Shown here piece after piece: positions 8,740 to 22,088 of a stretch of 64,000 nt of DNA (positions within the stretch are counted from its first letter, which is position 1; every line of letters starts with the position of its first letter). Origin of the DNA: TMED14 sp003507115 (GTDB lineage: Bacteria; Bacteroidota; Bacteroidia; Flavobacteriales; Schleiferiaceae). Both the position numbers and the translations under genes were made by a program. The notes beneath the pieces were generated by a model, which had not been told where the DNA came from, searched no databases, and saw only the letters and a program-made list of their open reading frames with translations. The stretch covers positions 372,001-436,000 of the forward strand of contig CALSOH010000002.1 of NCBI GenBank assembly GCA_943787925.1, written 5' to 3'.

Positions 8740-9870
8740 ATGCTTTTTGATGTCGACGCCCACGATCCGGGCAGTTCCGCGCGCGCTGGCCGCCTGCACA
8801 CCGCCCATGGCGAAGTCCCCACCCCCATCTTTATGCCGGTAGGGACCCTCGGCACGGTCAAAGGGGTTCATCCGCATGAACTCAAGACCGATATCCGGGC
8901 CCACATTGTGCTAGGAAACACGTACCATTTATACTTGCGCCCCGGTACCGACATCCTCGAGAAGGCCGGCGGCTTGCATGCCTTTACCACCTGGGATGGC
9001 CCTATGCTCACCGACAGTGGGGGCTTTCAAGTGCACAGCTTACAGGACATCCGAAAAATCACGGAAGAAGGGGTCAAATTTCAATCACACATCGATGGTA
9101 GCAGCCATCTCTTCACTCCGGAATCGGTCATGGACGTTCAACGCCAAATCGGAGCGGACATCGTCATGGCCTTCGACGAATGCACGGATTACCCCTGTGC
9201 CAAACCCTATGCCCGGGAGGCCATGGAACGCACACACCGATGGCTCGATCGGTGCATCGCCCGATGGGACGCTACCTCCCCCCTCTACGGCTTTGACCAG
9301 GCACTCTTCCCCATCGTCCAAGGGTCCACCTATTCGGATTTGCGGCGTGAATCCGCCGAGTACATCGCCTCTAAGAATGCCTGGGGCAATGCCATTGGCG
9401 GGCTATCCGTAGGGGAACCCGCGGAGGAAATGTATGCCATGGCTGAGGAGGTTTGCCAAATTCTCCCCGCCGACAAGCCCCGCTACCTCATGGGGGTGGG
9501 CACCCCAGCCAATATTTTGGAAAACATTGCGTTAGGCGTAGATATGTTTGATTGTGTCATGCCCACCCGCAACGCCCGGAATGGCCAGATTTTTACCTCG
9601 GAGGGCATTATCAATCTCCGGAACGCAAAATGGCGCGACGACTTTAGCCCCTTGGATCCTCAGGGTGATGCTTCCGTGGACCAACGCTACACCAAAGCAT
9701 ACATGCGGCACCTTTTCATGGCGGACGAGGCCCTCGGGAAGCAGATTGCCAGCATTCACAACCTGCGTTTTTACCTCTGGCTGGTCGAAGAGGCCCGAAA
9801 GCACATTGTGGCGGGCGATTTTGCCGCTTGGAAAAATACCCTGGTGCCCCGACTCCAAAACCGCCTCTAA
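8740..9870 (+). CDS. tgt: tRNA-guanine(34) transglycosylase (queuine tRNA-ribosyltransferase)
   Basis: A 376-residue TGT that exchanges guanine 34 for the queuosine precursor in tRNAs with GUN anticodons. TDSGGFQVHSL carries the general Asp, IGGLSVGEP forms the base pocket, and GVDMFDCVMPTRNARNG holds the catalytic Asp region. The C-terminal zinc site expected as CxCxxC plus His is not there: the aligned stretch reads DASVDQRYTKAYMRHL, without a cysteine, although the later His of SIHNL remains. The length is normal. It begins four bases after a perfect -7 box and heads an operon with the LptF/G permease and the DMT transporter. Confidence 0.95.
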   Translation: MLFDVDAHDPGSSARAGRLHTAHGEVPTPIFMPVGTLGTVKGVHPHELKTDIRAHIVLGNTYHLYLRPGTDILEKAGGLHAFTTWDGPMLTDSGGFQVHSLQDIRKITEEGVKFQSHIDGSSHLFTPESVMDVQRQIGADIVMAFDECTDYPCAKPYAREAMERTHRWLDRCIARWDATSPLYGFDQALFPIVQGSTYSDLRRESAEYIASKNAWGNAIGGLSVGEPAEEMYAMAEEVCQILPADKPRYLMGVGTPANILENIALGVDMFDCVMPTRNARNGQIFTSEGIINLRNAKWRDDFSPLDPQGDASVDQRYTKAYMRHLFMADEALGKQIASIHNLRFYLWLVEEARKHIVAGDFAAWKNTLVPRLQNRL

Positions 9871-9876
9871 CCTGCC

Positions 9877-10959
9877 ATGATGAACCGCCTCGAACGATAC
9901 ATATTCTTCAAATTCTTGGGGAATTTTGCCTTGTTCATGGGCTTAGTCATGCTCATTGCGGTGGTTTTTGACGTGAGCCAAAAATTGGACAACTTCATCA
10001 GTCAAGGCGCCACCGTCGAGACCATCTTGGGGGACTACTATGTCAACTTCATTGCCTACTATGGGACCACCTTCAGTGGGCTCATTGTCTTCTTGTCCAC
10101 CATCTTTTTCACGGCGCGCATGGCGGACCAAACGGAAATCATCGCCGCCCTCACCGGAGGTGTGTCGTTTCCGCGCCTGCTCAAACCCTACCTCTACGGG
10201 GCAGCGGTCGTTTTTGGAACGACGGCCTTGCTAAGCCACTTCATCATTCCGACCACCAACATCCGCCGGATTCATTTCGAGGACACGTACATCAAAGACA
10301 TCACCCCGTCTCGCCCCATCAACATCCACCGCCAGGTCCTGCCGGGCCACTTCGTGTATGTCGAAACCTGGAGTCCCGAGCGTCTCGGCGGCTACCACTT
10401 CACTTATGAGATCTTTGACGATCTCCGCATGCGCGAAAAGCTCCAGTGCGACTTTGTCCGCTTTGACACGGTTCGGAGCGTTTGGCAGTTGGACAATTGG
10501 GTGCGCCGGCGCTGGGATGCCCAAGGGATCCAAGCCCTCTCTCAAGGTCGCCGCTTGGACACGGCCTTTACATTTGGGCCGAGCACCATTGCTCCGGACT
10601 TGCGAAGCACCGCCACCATGGCCTCCCCCGCCCTATGGCGTTTCCTCCAGCAAGAACGCTTGAGTGGCTCCGAGGCCGTGATTTACCACGAAATGGAATG
10701 GCACCGTCGGACCGCCTATCCCTTCTCTGCCTTCATTTTGGTCCTCATCGCGGTCAGTTTGGCCTCGGAAAAAAAGCGGGGGGGGATCGGCGCCCAAATC
10801 GCGCTAGGCCTGCTTTTAGCAGTCACCTACATCTTTGTCATGCAGCTCAGCAACATCTTTGTTAGCTCACCGGCCATTGGTCCTTGGCTAGCCATTTGGC
10901 TCCCGAATATCCTCTTTGCCCTATTGGGGGCAGTCCTCTACCTTCGAGCGGCTAAATAA
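9877..10959 (+). CDS. LptF/LptG-family lipopolysaccharide export permease
   Basis: A 360-residue YjgP/YjgQ-family protein with three hydrophobic segments in the first 120 residues, a periplasmic domain (about 130-265) and three C-terminal segments. It starts MMNRLERYIFFKFLGNF, the family's signature N-terminus. In Proteobacteria LptF and LptG form the inner-membrane part of the LptB2FG transporter that extracts LPS for export. Bacteroidota also carry such genes; which of F or G this equals cannot be decided here. It follows tgt after six bases and precedes the DMT gene by five, so one transcript is likely. Confidence 0.9.
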   Translation: MMNRLERYIFFKFLGNFALFMGLVMLIAVVFDVSQKLDNFISQGATVETILGDYYVNFIAYYGTTFSGLIVFLSTIFFTARMADQTEIIAALTGGVSFPRLLKPYLYGAAVVFGTTALLSHFIIPTTNIRRIHFEDTYIKDITPSRPINIHRQVLPGHFVYVETWSPERLGGYHFTYEIFDDLRMREKLQCDFVRFDTVRSVWQLDNWVRRRWDAQGIQALSQGRRLDTAFTFGPSTIAPDLRSTATMASPALWRFLQQERLSGSEAVIYHEMEWHRRTAYPFSAFILVLIAVSLASEKKRGGIGAQIALGLLLAVTYIFVMQLSNIFVSSPAIGPWLAIWLPNILFALLGAVLYLRAAK

Positions 10960-10964
10960 CGGAT

Positions 10965-11876
10965 ATGTCTCTCCTCCGACCGACCGACGATTCACCCATC
11001 TGGGTGCACCACCTCTGGATGCATTTTATTGTCCTGATTTGGGGCTTCACGGGCGCATTGGGTAAGCTCATCCACGTGGAGGCTCTCCCCCTGGTATGGC
11101 ACCGGATTGCCCTGGCCGCCCTATGTATGATACTTTTTGCCGGGCTGACCCGTCGACGCATCGTGATTCCTCCGCGCGACCTCCTGGCGCCCTTGGTCCT
11201 GAATTCTGCGATTATTGTGGTTCACTGGATCACCTTCTACCACGCGATTAAGCTCTCCAACGTCTCCTTGACGCTGGCCTGCTTGAGCACGGGCCCCTTC
11301 TTTACCAGCCTTTTAGAGCCCCTCTTTTTTAAGCGCCGGATTCTTCCAGCCGAAATTCTCTTGGGCGGCGGCGTGGTCGCCGGGATGATGTTGCTATTTG
11401 GATCCGTGGAGGGACACCAAACTGCGATCCTCGTAGGTTTGACAAGCTCTATCTTAAGTGCCTTATTTTCAGTCATGAATGGACGAATCGTTCAGCGCAT
11501 GACTCCCTTGGACATCTCGTTTTGGGAAATGAGCATGGGCGTGATCATGCTGAGTCTGTACTTGGCTAGTCAAGGGGAACTCACCCCATCCATCCTTTCT
11601 CCAACGGGCACGGATTGGGTTTATTTGATCATCTTGGCGACCTTTTGTACCGCCTTCGCTTTTGTGCAGTCCGTTCGAATCATGCGCTACCTGTCCCCTT
11701 TCACGGTGATGCTGACCATCGCGATGGAGCCTGTCTATGGCATCCTCATTGCCCTCTTCCTTTTTGGACAATCTGAAGCCATGACTCCCGGATTTTATCT
11801 AGGCGTGGCGATGATTCTCACGATGCTCATGGGCGATGCCTTTATCAAGCGTCGGAAGCGCCGAAAAGCCGCGTAA
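10965..11876 (+). CDS. DMT superfamily (EamA) transporter
   Basis: A 303-residue membrane protein with about ten hydrophobic segments in two EamA repeats (roughly residues 15-145 and 155-290), ending in a basic tail KRRKRRKAA. The EamA family exports or imports small metabolites such as amino acids, but the substrate cannot be predicted. It closes the tgt operon. The accA promoter lies between it and accA. Confidence 0.88.
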   Translation: MSLLRPTDDSPIWVHHLWMHFIVLIWGFTGALGKLIHVEALPLVWHRIALAALCMILFAGLTRRRIVIPPRDLLAPLVLNSAIIVVHWITFYHAIKLSNVSLTLACLSTGPFFTSLLEPLFFKRRILPAEILLGGGVVAGMMLLFGSVEGHQTAILVGLTSSILSALFSVMNGRIVQRMTPLDISFWEMSMGVIMLSLYLASQGELTPSILSPTGTDWVYLIILATFCTAFAFVQSVRIMRYLSPFTVMLTIAMEPVYGILIALFLFGQSEAMTPGFYLGVAMILTMLMGDAFIKRRKRRKAA

Positions 11877-11914
11877 GTTTTCCACATTTTCAAAGATGTC
11901 CCCGGGGGAATGTG

Positions 11915-11922
11915 TAAGTTTG
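11915..11922 (+). promoter_or_regulatory. -7 promoter box upstream of accA
   Basis: TAAGTTTG is a perfect TAnnTTTG box ending 18 bases before the accA ATG at 11941. It supports that start over in-frame upstream candidates inside the DMT gene. The predicted leader is about 14 bases. Confidence 0.6.
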
Positions 11923-11940
11923 AACTCTTGCCCAAAAAGT

Positions 11941-12906
11941 ATGGATTACCTCGATTTTGAAGCCCCCATTCAGGAAATAGATGAGCAAATTGCCAAGGCC
12001 CATGCCCTCCAAGCGGAGAGTGGTGTCGATATGTCTGAGAGCCTCGCCGAATTAGAAGTCAAGTTGGCGCAAGCACAAGCGGACATCAAGGCATCTTTAA
12101 CCCCTTGGCAGCGTGTCCAACTGAGCCGTCACACCGGCCGGCCCTATACCTTGGCCTACATTGAAGCGATGACGCACGGCGATTTCATTGAGATGCACGG
12201 CGATCGTCACGTCAAAGACGACAAGGCCATGATTGGTGGCTGGGGGCAAATTGAGGACGAGAGTTTCCTCTTTGTGGGTCAACAAAAGGGGGTAAACACC
12301 AAGATGCGCCAGTTGCGCAACTTTGGAATGGCCAACCCCGAAGGATATCGCAAGGCCTTGCGCCTCATGAAGCAAGCGGAGAAATTTGGCCGCCCCATCG
12401 TCACGCTCATTGATACTCCAGGGGCTTTCCCTGGCCTGGAAGCAGAAGAGCGCGGGCAAGGGGAGGCTATCGCCCGCAACATATTGGAAATGGCACGCCT
12501 AAAGGTGCCCGTCCTATGCATTATTATTGGTGAAGGAGCCTCCGGAGGTGCACTGGGCATTGGCGTGGGAGACCGGGTCATGATGCTCGAGAACACGTGG
12601 TATTCCGTCATCAGCCCCGAATCCTGTTCCTCCATCCTTTGGCGCAGCTGGGATTTCAAAGAAACCGCTGCAGAGGCACTCAAACTAACCGCCCCCGACA
12701 TGCTTAAAAATGGCCTCATCGATGGCATCATCGAAGAGCCTGCAGGGGGAGCACACCGAGATCCTGAAGCGATGTTCAAGATTTTGAGCCGCGAAATTCT
12801 GCGCATGTACCGCGAACTCAAGGATGTCCCAGCCAAGGAATTGGTTGCAGCACGCATAGACAAATTTTGCAGCATGGGCGTTTACGAAGAAAGCATGGCG
12901 AAATAA
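11941..12906 (+). CDS. accA: Acetyl-CoA carboxylase carboxyltransferase subunit alpha
   Basis: A 321-residue alpha subunit of the ACC carboxyltransferase, the usual size. With AccD it moves the carboxyl group from biotin to acetyl-CoA to make malonyl-CoA for fatty acid synthesis. Recognised from the N-terminal coiled segment MDYLDFEAPIQEIDEQI, the TPGAFPGLEAEERGQGEAIA motif, and the oxyanion-hole region GEGASGGALGIGVGD. The start is chosen from the upstream -7 box and family length; the frame stays open upstream, but that region is the end of the DMT gene. dnaB follows after two bases. Confidence 0.97.
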   Translation: MDYLDFEAPIQEIDEQIAKAHALQAESGVDMSESLAELEVKLAQAQADIKASLTPWQRVQLSRHTGRPYTLAYIEAMTHGDFIEMHGDRHVKDDKAMIGGWGQIEDESFLFVGQQKGVNTKMRQLRNFGMANPEGYRKALRLMKQAEKFGRPIVTLIDTPGAFPGLEAEERGQGEAIARNILEMARLKVPVLCIIIGEGASGGALGIGVGDRVMMLENTWYSVISPESCSSILWRSWDFKETAAEALKLTAPDMLKNGLIDGIIEEPAGGAHRDPEAMFKILSREILRMYRELKDVPAKELVAARIDKFCSMGVYEESMAK

Positions 12907-12908
12907 CG

Positions 12909-14423
12909 ATGGAACCTCTAGCCTCCAACACTGCACGAACTCGGCGGGATAGCCCGACCCTCCCTTTGGGGGGTATCGGCCGAATTCCCCCTCAAGCCAT
13001 TGAGTTGGAGGAGGCCGTACTTGGGGCTTTAATGATCGATCGGGATGCGTTAACCAAAGTCGTCGACATTTTAGCGCCAGAATCTTTTTATGTAGAGGCT
13101 CACCAGCACATATTTGAAGCGGTCACCCACCTTTTTGGAGAATCGGAACCTATCGACATTTTGACTGTCGCCCAACGACTCCGGAAAGAAGGTAAATTGG
13201 ATAAAGTAGGTGGAGAATCCAAGCTCATCGGACTTTCAAACCGAGTTTCATCCTCTGCGCATATAGAGTTTCACGCTCGAATTGTTGTGCAAAAGCATAT
13301 TCAACGGGAGCTTATTCGCATCTCCAACGAGATGATTGAAGAAGCCTACGATGAAACCAACGACGTGTTGGAATTGCTCGACAAAGCAGAACAAAACCTC
13401 TTCAATGTCTCGCAAGGCAACTTAAAGAAGAATTATGAGGGCTCCTATGAACTCGTAAAGCAAGCGGTCAATCGCATTGAGGAAATTTCTAAGCGCGAAG
13501 GATTATCTGGCGTGCCCTCTGGTTTTACCGGAGTGGATCGCGTCACCTCAGGGTGGCAAAAATCCGACTTGATCATCATTGCGGCCCGCCCAGGTATGGG
13601 TAAAACCGCTCTGGTCCTCTCCATGGCTCGAAACATGGCCATCGACCATCAAATTCCTGTAGGCGTCTTCTCTCTAGAGATGTCCTCCGTTCAGCTGATC
13701 ACACGTCTGATTTCGTCCGAAACAGGCATTGGGGCGGAAAAGCTCCGAAAGGGAAATCTCGATACCACCGAATGGCAACAGCTCACCTCCAAGGTGAAGC
13801 GCCTAGAGGATGCGCCCATTTACATTGACGACACCCCTGGACTCTCTGTCTTTGACTTGCGGGCCAAATGCCGACGACTTGTCGCTCAGCACAAGGTGGG
13901 GGTAATCATCATTGACTACCTGCAACTCATGACTGCTGGCGGGAGTAAACCAGGAGGCAACCGAGAGCAAGAAATTTCGACGATTTCGCGCTCGCTGAAG
14001 AGCATCGCCAAAGAATTGGAAATTCCCGTAATCGCATTGTCCCAGTTGAGCCGTGCGGTCGAAACCCGAGGTGGCAGTAAGCGACCCTTACTTTCTGACC
14101 TACGCGAATCCGGGGCCATTGAGCAAGATGCCGATATCGTGTCCTTCATCTACCGGCCCGAATACTACCAAATTCATGAATGGGATGACGATGGCACACC
14201 CTGTGATGGCCAAGCCGAACTCATCATTGCCAAGCACAGAAATGGATCTTTGGAGAATGTCCGGTTGAAATTTGAAGCGACCATGGCCAAATTCTCCAAT
14301 TTAGATCATCACGGTGCGGGCAGCGGCATGCCCACCGTTTTTGAATCCAAGATGAACGCCGCGGCCAACGACGCCTTCTCTGGCAAGGTCGATCCCATGG
14401 ACGACGATTACCCCGTATTCTAG
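12909..14423 (+). CDS. dnaB: Replicative DNA helicase
   Basis: A 504-residue DnaB. The N-terminal domain (about residues 25-130, PPQAIELEEAVLGALMID) is followed by a linker and a RecA-like ATPase domain with Walker A ARPGMGKT near 224-231, Walker B IIIDYLQLM near 333-341 and the LSDLRESGAIEQDAD motif. No intein or insertion is visible. It unwinds DNA ahead of the replisome as a hexamer. The ATG at 12909 is chosen because the family N-terminus begins soon after it and it sits two bases after accA; the longer frame would overlap accA by 40 bases. Confidence 0.97.
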   Translation: MEPLASNTARTRRDSPTLPLGGIGRIPPQAIELEEAVLGALMIDRDALTKVVDILAPESFYVEAHQHIFEAVTHLFGESEPIDILTVAQRLRKEGKLDKVGGESKLIGLSNRVSSSAHIEFHARIVVQKHIQRELIRISNEMIEEAYDETNDVLELLDKAEQNLFNVSQGNLKKNYEGSYELVKQAVNRIEEISKREGLSGVPSGFTGVDRVTSGWQKSDLIIIAARPGMGKTALVLSMARNMAIDHQIPVGVFSLEMSSVQLITRLISSETGIGAEKLRKGNLDTTEWQQLTSKVKRLEDAPIYIDDTPGLSVFDLRAKCRRLVAQHKVGVIIIDYLQLMTAGGSKPGGNREQEISTISRSLKSIAKELEIPVIALSQLSRAVETRGGSKRPLLSDLRESGAIEQDADIVSFIYRPEYYQIHEWDDDGTPCDGQAELIIAKHRNGSLENVRLKFEATMAKFSNLDHHGAGSGMPTVFESKMNAAANDAFSGKVDPMDDDYPVF

Positions 14424-14444
14424 GGGCTAGGCAACGAAAAAGGC

Positions 14445-16196
14445 TTAATTGAACATGCGCCAGCGTCCTTCAAAAAGGACAGCGGCTGCGGCTACTGGGT
14501 AGTTTTCCGCCAAGAAGATGGTGTTTGGGATCCATCCTTGGTTGGCGTTTTGGAATTTCACCAAGAATTCGGCCTCTTTCTTGAACCGAATGCCCGCCAG
14601 CGGCGTAACAATCCCGTTGGGCGCGATGCTGCCCGAGTTGGGCGAATAGGCAAACTGCCCGCGTTCGGCCACATAGACGGGACGCGCCCAGGAACCCGCC
14701 CAGCCAATGGCCTCCAACGCGATGAAAAATTGCGTATTCGGATTGATATTCCACTGACGGTCCCAAGCCGCCTTAAGCCTCAAAGGAGGCATCATAAGCT
14801 CAGGCGCTGAAGTCCACGTGAAAGTGGCTGTAAACTTCAAATGGGCGTCCTTCCCTGTAGGAGCCAAAGACCAAGGGCCCGTCCAGGTGGCCCACACCAA
14901 TTGGCTGGCGGGAGTCGCCGTCCACACTCCAACGTCCGTCGCGCTTTGTGCCACCAAGAGGTTCCGCTCGCTGTATCTATGGTACTGGAGGTTGAGCCAT
15001 GTCTCTTTAAGCCGCTTAGGTATGGATACGGACATACTGGAAGGTTGAAGCACTTCCTGACCCGACCAAAAGGGCGCGTACTTACGTTCTGCGCTCAAAG
15101 TAATGGGAGTATACAGGACACGATTTAAAGCCACTACATAATTGCCTGAAGCGACATGGTACTTCACTTCCGACGACCGAATTGTGAGTTGTAAATAAGG
15201 GTCCCAAGTCACCCCAAAAGAACTATTGGAGTCGCTCACATATTGTCCACGTCCAAGAAGCCCCACTCGCACTGAACTATAGCCCCACTTTCCGTTGAGG
15301 CGGCCCAGAGATACATCATGTGTACGTGACGAGAGTGTGTCCGCAAAGCCGCTAGTGGGTCCCTGAAAACTTCGCATCTTTTCCTCCCCAGAATAGGCGA
15401 TCAACCATTTGGAATGCAGCATAAGGGTCGCCCAGCCACCGATTTCCGTAGCATGGGATTTTGCCGAAGTCCAGCGTGTAGGGACCAGGGCTCTATTGGC
15501 CATAAAAGCCGTCGACTCCGTCAAAACGCTTGGATCTTCCACCCCGCCCGTTTCATTCCGAGTGCCTTGTATTGCGCTTATATTCCCTTTGAACTCCCAG
15601 GTTCCAGCACTGTCACGGGCTTCATGCATCACAATAAGTTGATCCGCCCCGTAGCGTTCATTATACAGCTGCCCTTGTGCTTGCAAACGTCCGTAATGGA
15701 CATTCCAATGTTTATTGGCGGATTGCGGCGCCGTCGCATTCAATTCAAAATACTGACCACGGCCTTGACTGCTTTGGTAGGTCCACTCTACGCTGGGAAT
15801 AGGGCCTTTTCTAAAATAAATGGGATAGCCCGCTTGTTTCACCGCATTGAAATCGCTGAACCAGGTTCCCTGCGGAACACCTAGCTGTACACCCTGCGCC
15901 CCTAATGTTCCTATCGTTAAATCCTTCAGGACCACTGTCCGACTCAAGTAATTTCGATAATGGACCGATTGAAGCTCCGTTTCTAAGCCCCAATAGTCTC
16001 CATAGGATAGGATTCTGAACCACTTCTCCACAAATTGCCCTTTTGGTGCGGCACTACTATCGGGTTCGTTGCCAAAAAAGTCAGACACTATAACCGTGTC
16101 GGAGGCTGCCGCAGCCTGTTCAGGGGCATCCTGACCGTAGGCAGCCAACGCGCCTAAAATCCCGATAAACACTGGCAATAGAAGACGCATGTGCAT
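14445..16196 (-). CDS. Putative outer-membrane porin (Porin_10-like beta-barrel)
   Basis: About 583 residues with a signal peptide (MRLLLPVFIGILGALAAYGQ) and a body made of alternating aromatic/polar beta-strand patterns. It ends ...LFEGRWRMFN with a C-terminal aromatic residue, as in outer-membrane barrels. It resembles the 'putative porin' family common in Bacteroidota, from memory of the family rather than a search. The start is set by a TAnnTTTG box at 16207-16200: ATG 16196 would be nearly leaderless, and ATG 16190 gives the same signal peptide. It converges on dnaB with a 21-base gap and no terminator between. Confidence 0.75.
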   Translation of the reverse strand: MHMRLLLPVFIGILGALAAYGQDAPEQAAAASDTVIVSDFFGNEPDSSAAPKGQFVEKWFRILSYGDYWGLETELQSVHYRNYLSRTVVLKDLTIGTLGAQGVQLGVPQGTWFSDFNAVKQAGYPIYFRKGPIPSVEWTYQSSQGRGQYFELNATAPQSANKHWNVHYGRLQAQGQLYNERYGADQLIVMHEARDSAGTWEFKGNISAIQGTRNETGGVEDPSVLTESTAFMANRALVPTRWTSAKSHATEIGGWATLMLHSKWLIAYSGEEKMRSFQGPTSGFADTLSSRTHDVSLGRLNGKWGYSSVRVGLLGRGQYVSDSNSSFGVTWDPYLQLTIRSSEVKYHVASGNYVVALNRVLYTPITLSAERKYAPFWSGQEVLQPSSMSVSIPKRLKETWLNLQYHRYSERNLLVAQSATDVGVWTATPASQLVWATWTGPWSLAPTGKDAHLKFTATFTWTSAPELMMPPLRLKAAWDRQWNINPNTQFFIALEAIGWAGSWARPVYVAERGQFAYSPNSGSIAPNGIVTPLAGIRFKKEAEFLVKFQNANQGWIPNTIFLAENYPVAAAAVLFEGRWRMFN

Positions 16197-16199
16197 GGT

Positions 16200-16207
16200 C
16201 AAAATTA
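16200..16207 (-). promoter_or_regulatory. -7 promoter box for the porin gene
   Basis: TAATTTTG (minus strand) is a perfect TAnnTTTG box three bases before ATG 16196. It sits directly behind the T-tract of the rRNA operon terminator, so any -33 element must lie within the terminator stem. Confidence 0.6.
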
Positions 16208-16210
16208 CGG

Positions 16211-16240
16211 AAATAAAAAAGCCCCACCATATGGTGAGGC
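16211..16240 (-). terminator. Intrinsic terminator of the rRNA operon
   Basis: On the minus strand GCCTCACC (16240-16233) pairs with GGTGGGGC (16228-16221) around ATAT, with one G-T pair, followed by TTTTTTATTT. It lies eight bases beyond the 5S 3' end. Confidence 0.9.
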
Positions 16241-16248
16241 TTTATAAA

Positions 16249-16357
16249 GGTTTGGCGGCGACCTACTCTCCCGGGGTTAACCAGTACCATCGGCGCAATC
16301 GGGCTTAACGACTCTGTTCGGAATGGGAAGAGGTGATCCCCGACGCGATAACCACCA
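16249..16357 (-). rRNA. rrf: 5S ribosomal RNA
   Basis: About 109 bases. The strand contains the conserved 5S core: CCCATTCCGAACAGAG, then GATGGTACTG and GGGAGAGTAGG. The two ends (TGGTGGTTA and GCCGCCAAACC) pair as helix I. It is the last gene of the 16S-Ile-Ala-23S-5S operon. Ends are accurate to a few bases. Confidence 0.95.
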
Positions 16358-16378
16358 AGTTTTAACAAGGTAATTTGG

Positions 16379-19313
<2,935 letters not shown>

Positions 19314-19345
19314 CAAAGAACTTTGTCCCAGAAAATCTGGGTTTG

Positions 19346-19419
19346 TGGAGAATATCGGAGTCGAACCGATGACCTCCTGCTTGCAAGGCAGGCGCTCTAG
19401 CCAGCTGAGCTAATCCCCC
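19346..19419 (-). tRNA. tRNA-Ala (anticodon TGC)
   Basis: 74 bases including discriminator A. It folds as a cloverleaf: acceptor GGGGGAT/ATTCTCC, D arm with GCTCAGCTGGCTAGAGC, anticodon arm CCTGC-CTTGCAA-GCAGG, T arm with GGTTCGACTCC. CCA is not encoded. It lies in the 16S-23S spacer. Confidence 0.97.
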
Positions 19420-19466
19420 TCTTTTTTGTACAATACAAAGCTTGCTTGCTTTCTATTCGTATCTCG

Positions 19467-19540
19467 TAGTCCCGGGCAGACTCGAACTGCCGACCTCAAC
19501 ATTATCAGTGTTGCGCTCTAACCACCTGAGCTACGAGACT
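19467..19540 (-). tRNA. tRNA-Ile (anticodon GAT)
   Basis: 74 bases including discriminator A. Acceptor AGTCTCG/CGGGACT, anticodon arm CAACA-CTGATAA-TGTTG, T arm with AGTTCGAGTCT. CCA is not encoded. The first tRNA of the spacer, in the usual Ile-Ala order. Confidence 0.97.
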
Positions 19541-19586
19541 GTGTAGCAAAAAAGAGACAAAGTATTGTGAAATCAAAAGAGCCAAC

Positions 19587-21218
<1,632 letters not shown>

Positions 21219-21327
21219 AGTTGAAGCTCTTTCGATTTCACAATATGTTAAAGAACGTTGAAGTTTCTTTCTTCTGTCTTCCCCCGCTTGAACGCTAGTA
21301 AAACACTGTTGTTCCGTTTGGGGAGTG

Positions 21328-21357
21328 CAAATGTAGAACGACTTTTTGATTGTGCAA
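21328..21357 (-). promoter_or_regulatory. rRNA operon promoter (TTG-N19-TAnnTTTG)
   Basis: Reading the minus strand, TTG (21357-21355) is followed by exactly 19 bases and then TACATTTG (21335-21328). This is the textbook Bacteroidota vegetative promoter. The predicted start near 21324 leaves a leader of about 150 bases before 16S, which includes the right arm of the processing stem. It is the best full promoter in the window. Confidence 0.9.
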
Positions 21358-21393
21358 TACCCTTTAGAGAAAATTATTTCGGAAGCCCTTTAA

Positions 21394-21412
21394 AGTGCTG
21401 TTTTTCAGCACT
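21394..21412 (-). terminator. Weak hairpin after the SDR gene
   Basis: AGTGCTG pairs with CAGCACT around a five-base loop, 20 bases beyond the SDR stop. There is no proper T-run after it on the minus strand, so termination is uncertain. It could also insulate the rRNA promoter from SDR readthrough. Confidence 0.4.
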
Positions 21413-21431
21413 CGCCTTCAGAAACTTTTTT

Positions 21432-22088
21432 TTAAGGATTGCTTTTTGTGACGGGCAACACGGCGCCAGCGTACGTTTCGTGGCCTGTCAGGACAAATCG
21501 AGCAATGTAACCGCCCATGGTTTCAGGAGTCGTGGGCGCGGTATATCCCGGAAATGCTTCGGCCAACATTTCGGTTTGGACCGCTCCCAAGCACAACGCA
21601 TTGAAGGTCCAACCTCGATCACCCCACTCCGCTTGGAGGCATTCGGTCAATCCAACCAGGGCCGCCTTGCTCGATGCATAGGCTGCAAGGCCCGGATATT
21701 TGGACGCACCTTGATATCCGCCCATGCTTGAAATATTGACAATATGCGCTCCGGGAGCAAAGAAGGGCTCTAGAGCTTGAATCAATAATGCCGGTCCAAT
21801 CCAATTAGCTGAAGCCATCGCATCGAAGTCTTCGCGCGCGAGCTGTATAAAAGGCCGATTCACAAGCGACCCAGCATTGTTAATCAAACCAGCCACTGAA
21901 ACCCCGTGCTTGCGGAGCTTTTCAACAAAAGCTGCAATACTCGCATCGTGATTCACATCTAGCTCCCAAAATGGGTCTTCCGATGTTCGGCTCGTGGCCA
22001 CCACTTCCTTCCCCAAAGCGCGCAGTGCTTTCACCGTCTCCGCACCGATGCCGCGGGAGGCACCTGTCACAATGAACACGGATTTCAC
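21432..22088 (-). CDS. Short-chain dehydrogenase/reductase
   Basis: A 218-residue classical SDR: TGASRGIG cofactor loop (residues 8-15), NNAG near 70-73, catalytic Ser in NISS near 118, and YASSK with the catalytic Tyr/Lys near 137-141. It is on the short side of the family. The substrate cannot be predicted. The start is a GTG at 22088 whose GTGA overlaps the stop of the 38-codon gene upstream, so translation is probably coupled to that peptide. No separate promoter was found between the two. Confidence 0.88.
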   Translation of the reverse strand: MKSVFIVTGASRGIGAETVKALRALGKEVVATSRTSEDPFWELDVNHDASIAAFVEKLRKHGVSVAGLINNAGSLVNRPFIQLAREDFDAMASANWIGPALLIQALEPFFAPGAHIVNISSMGGYQGASKYPGLAAYASSKAALVGLTECLQAEWGDRGWTFNALCLGAVQTEMLAEAFPGYTAPTTPETMGGYIARFVLTGHETYAGAVLPVTKSNP

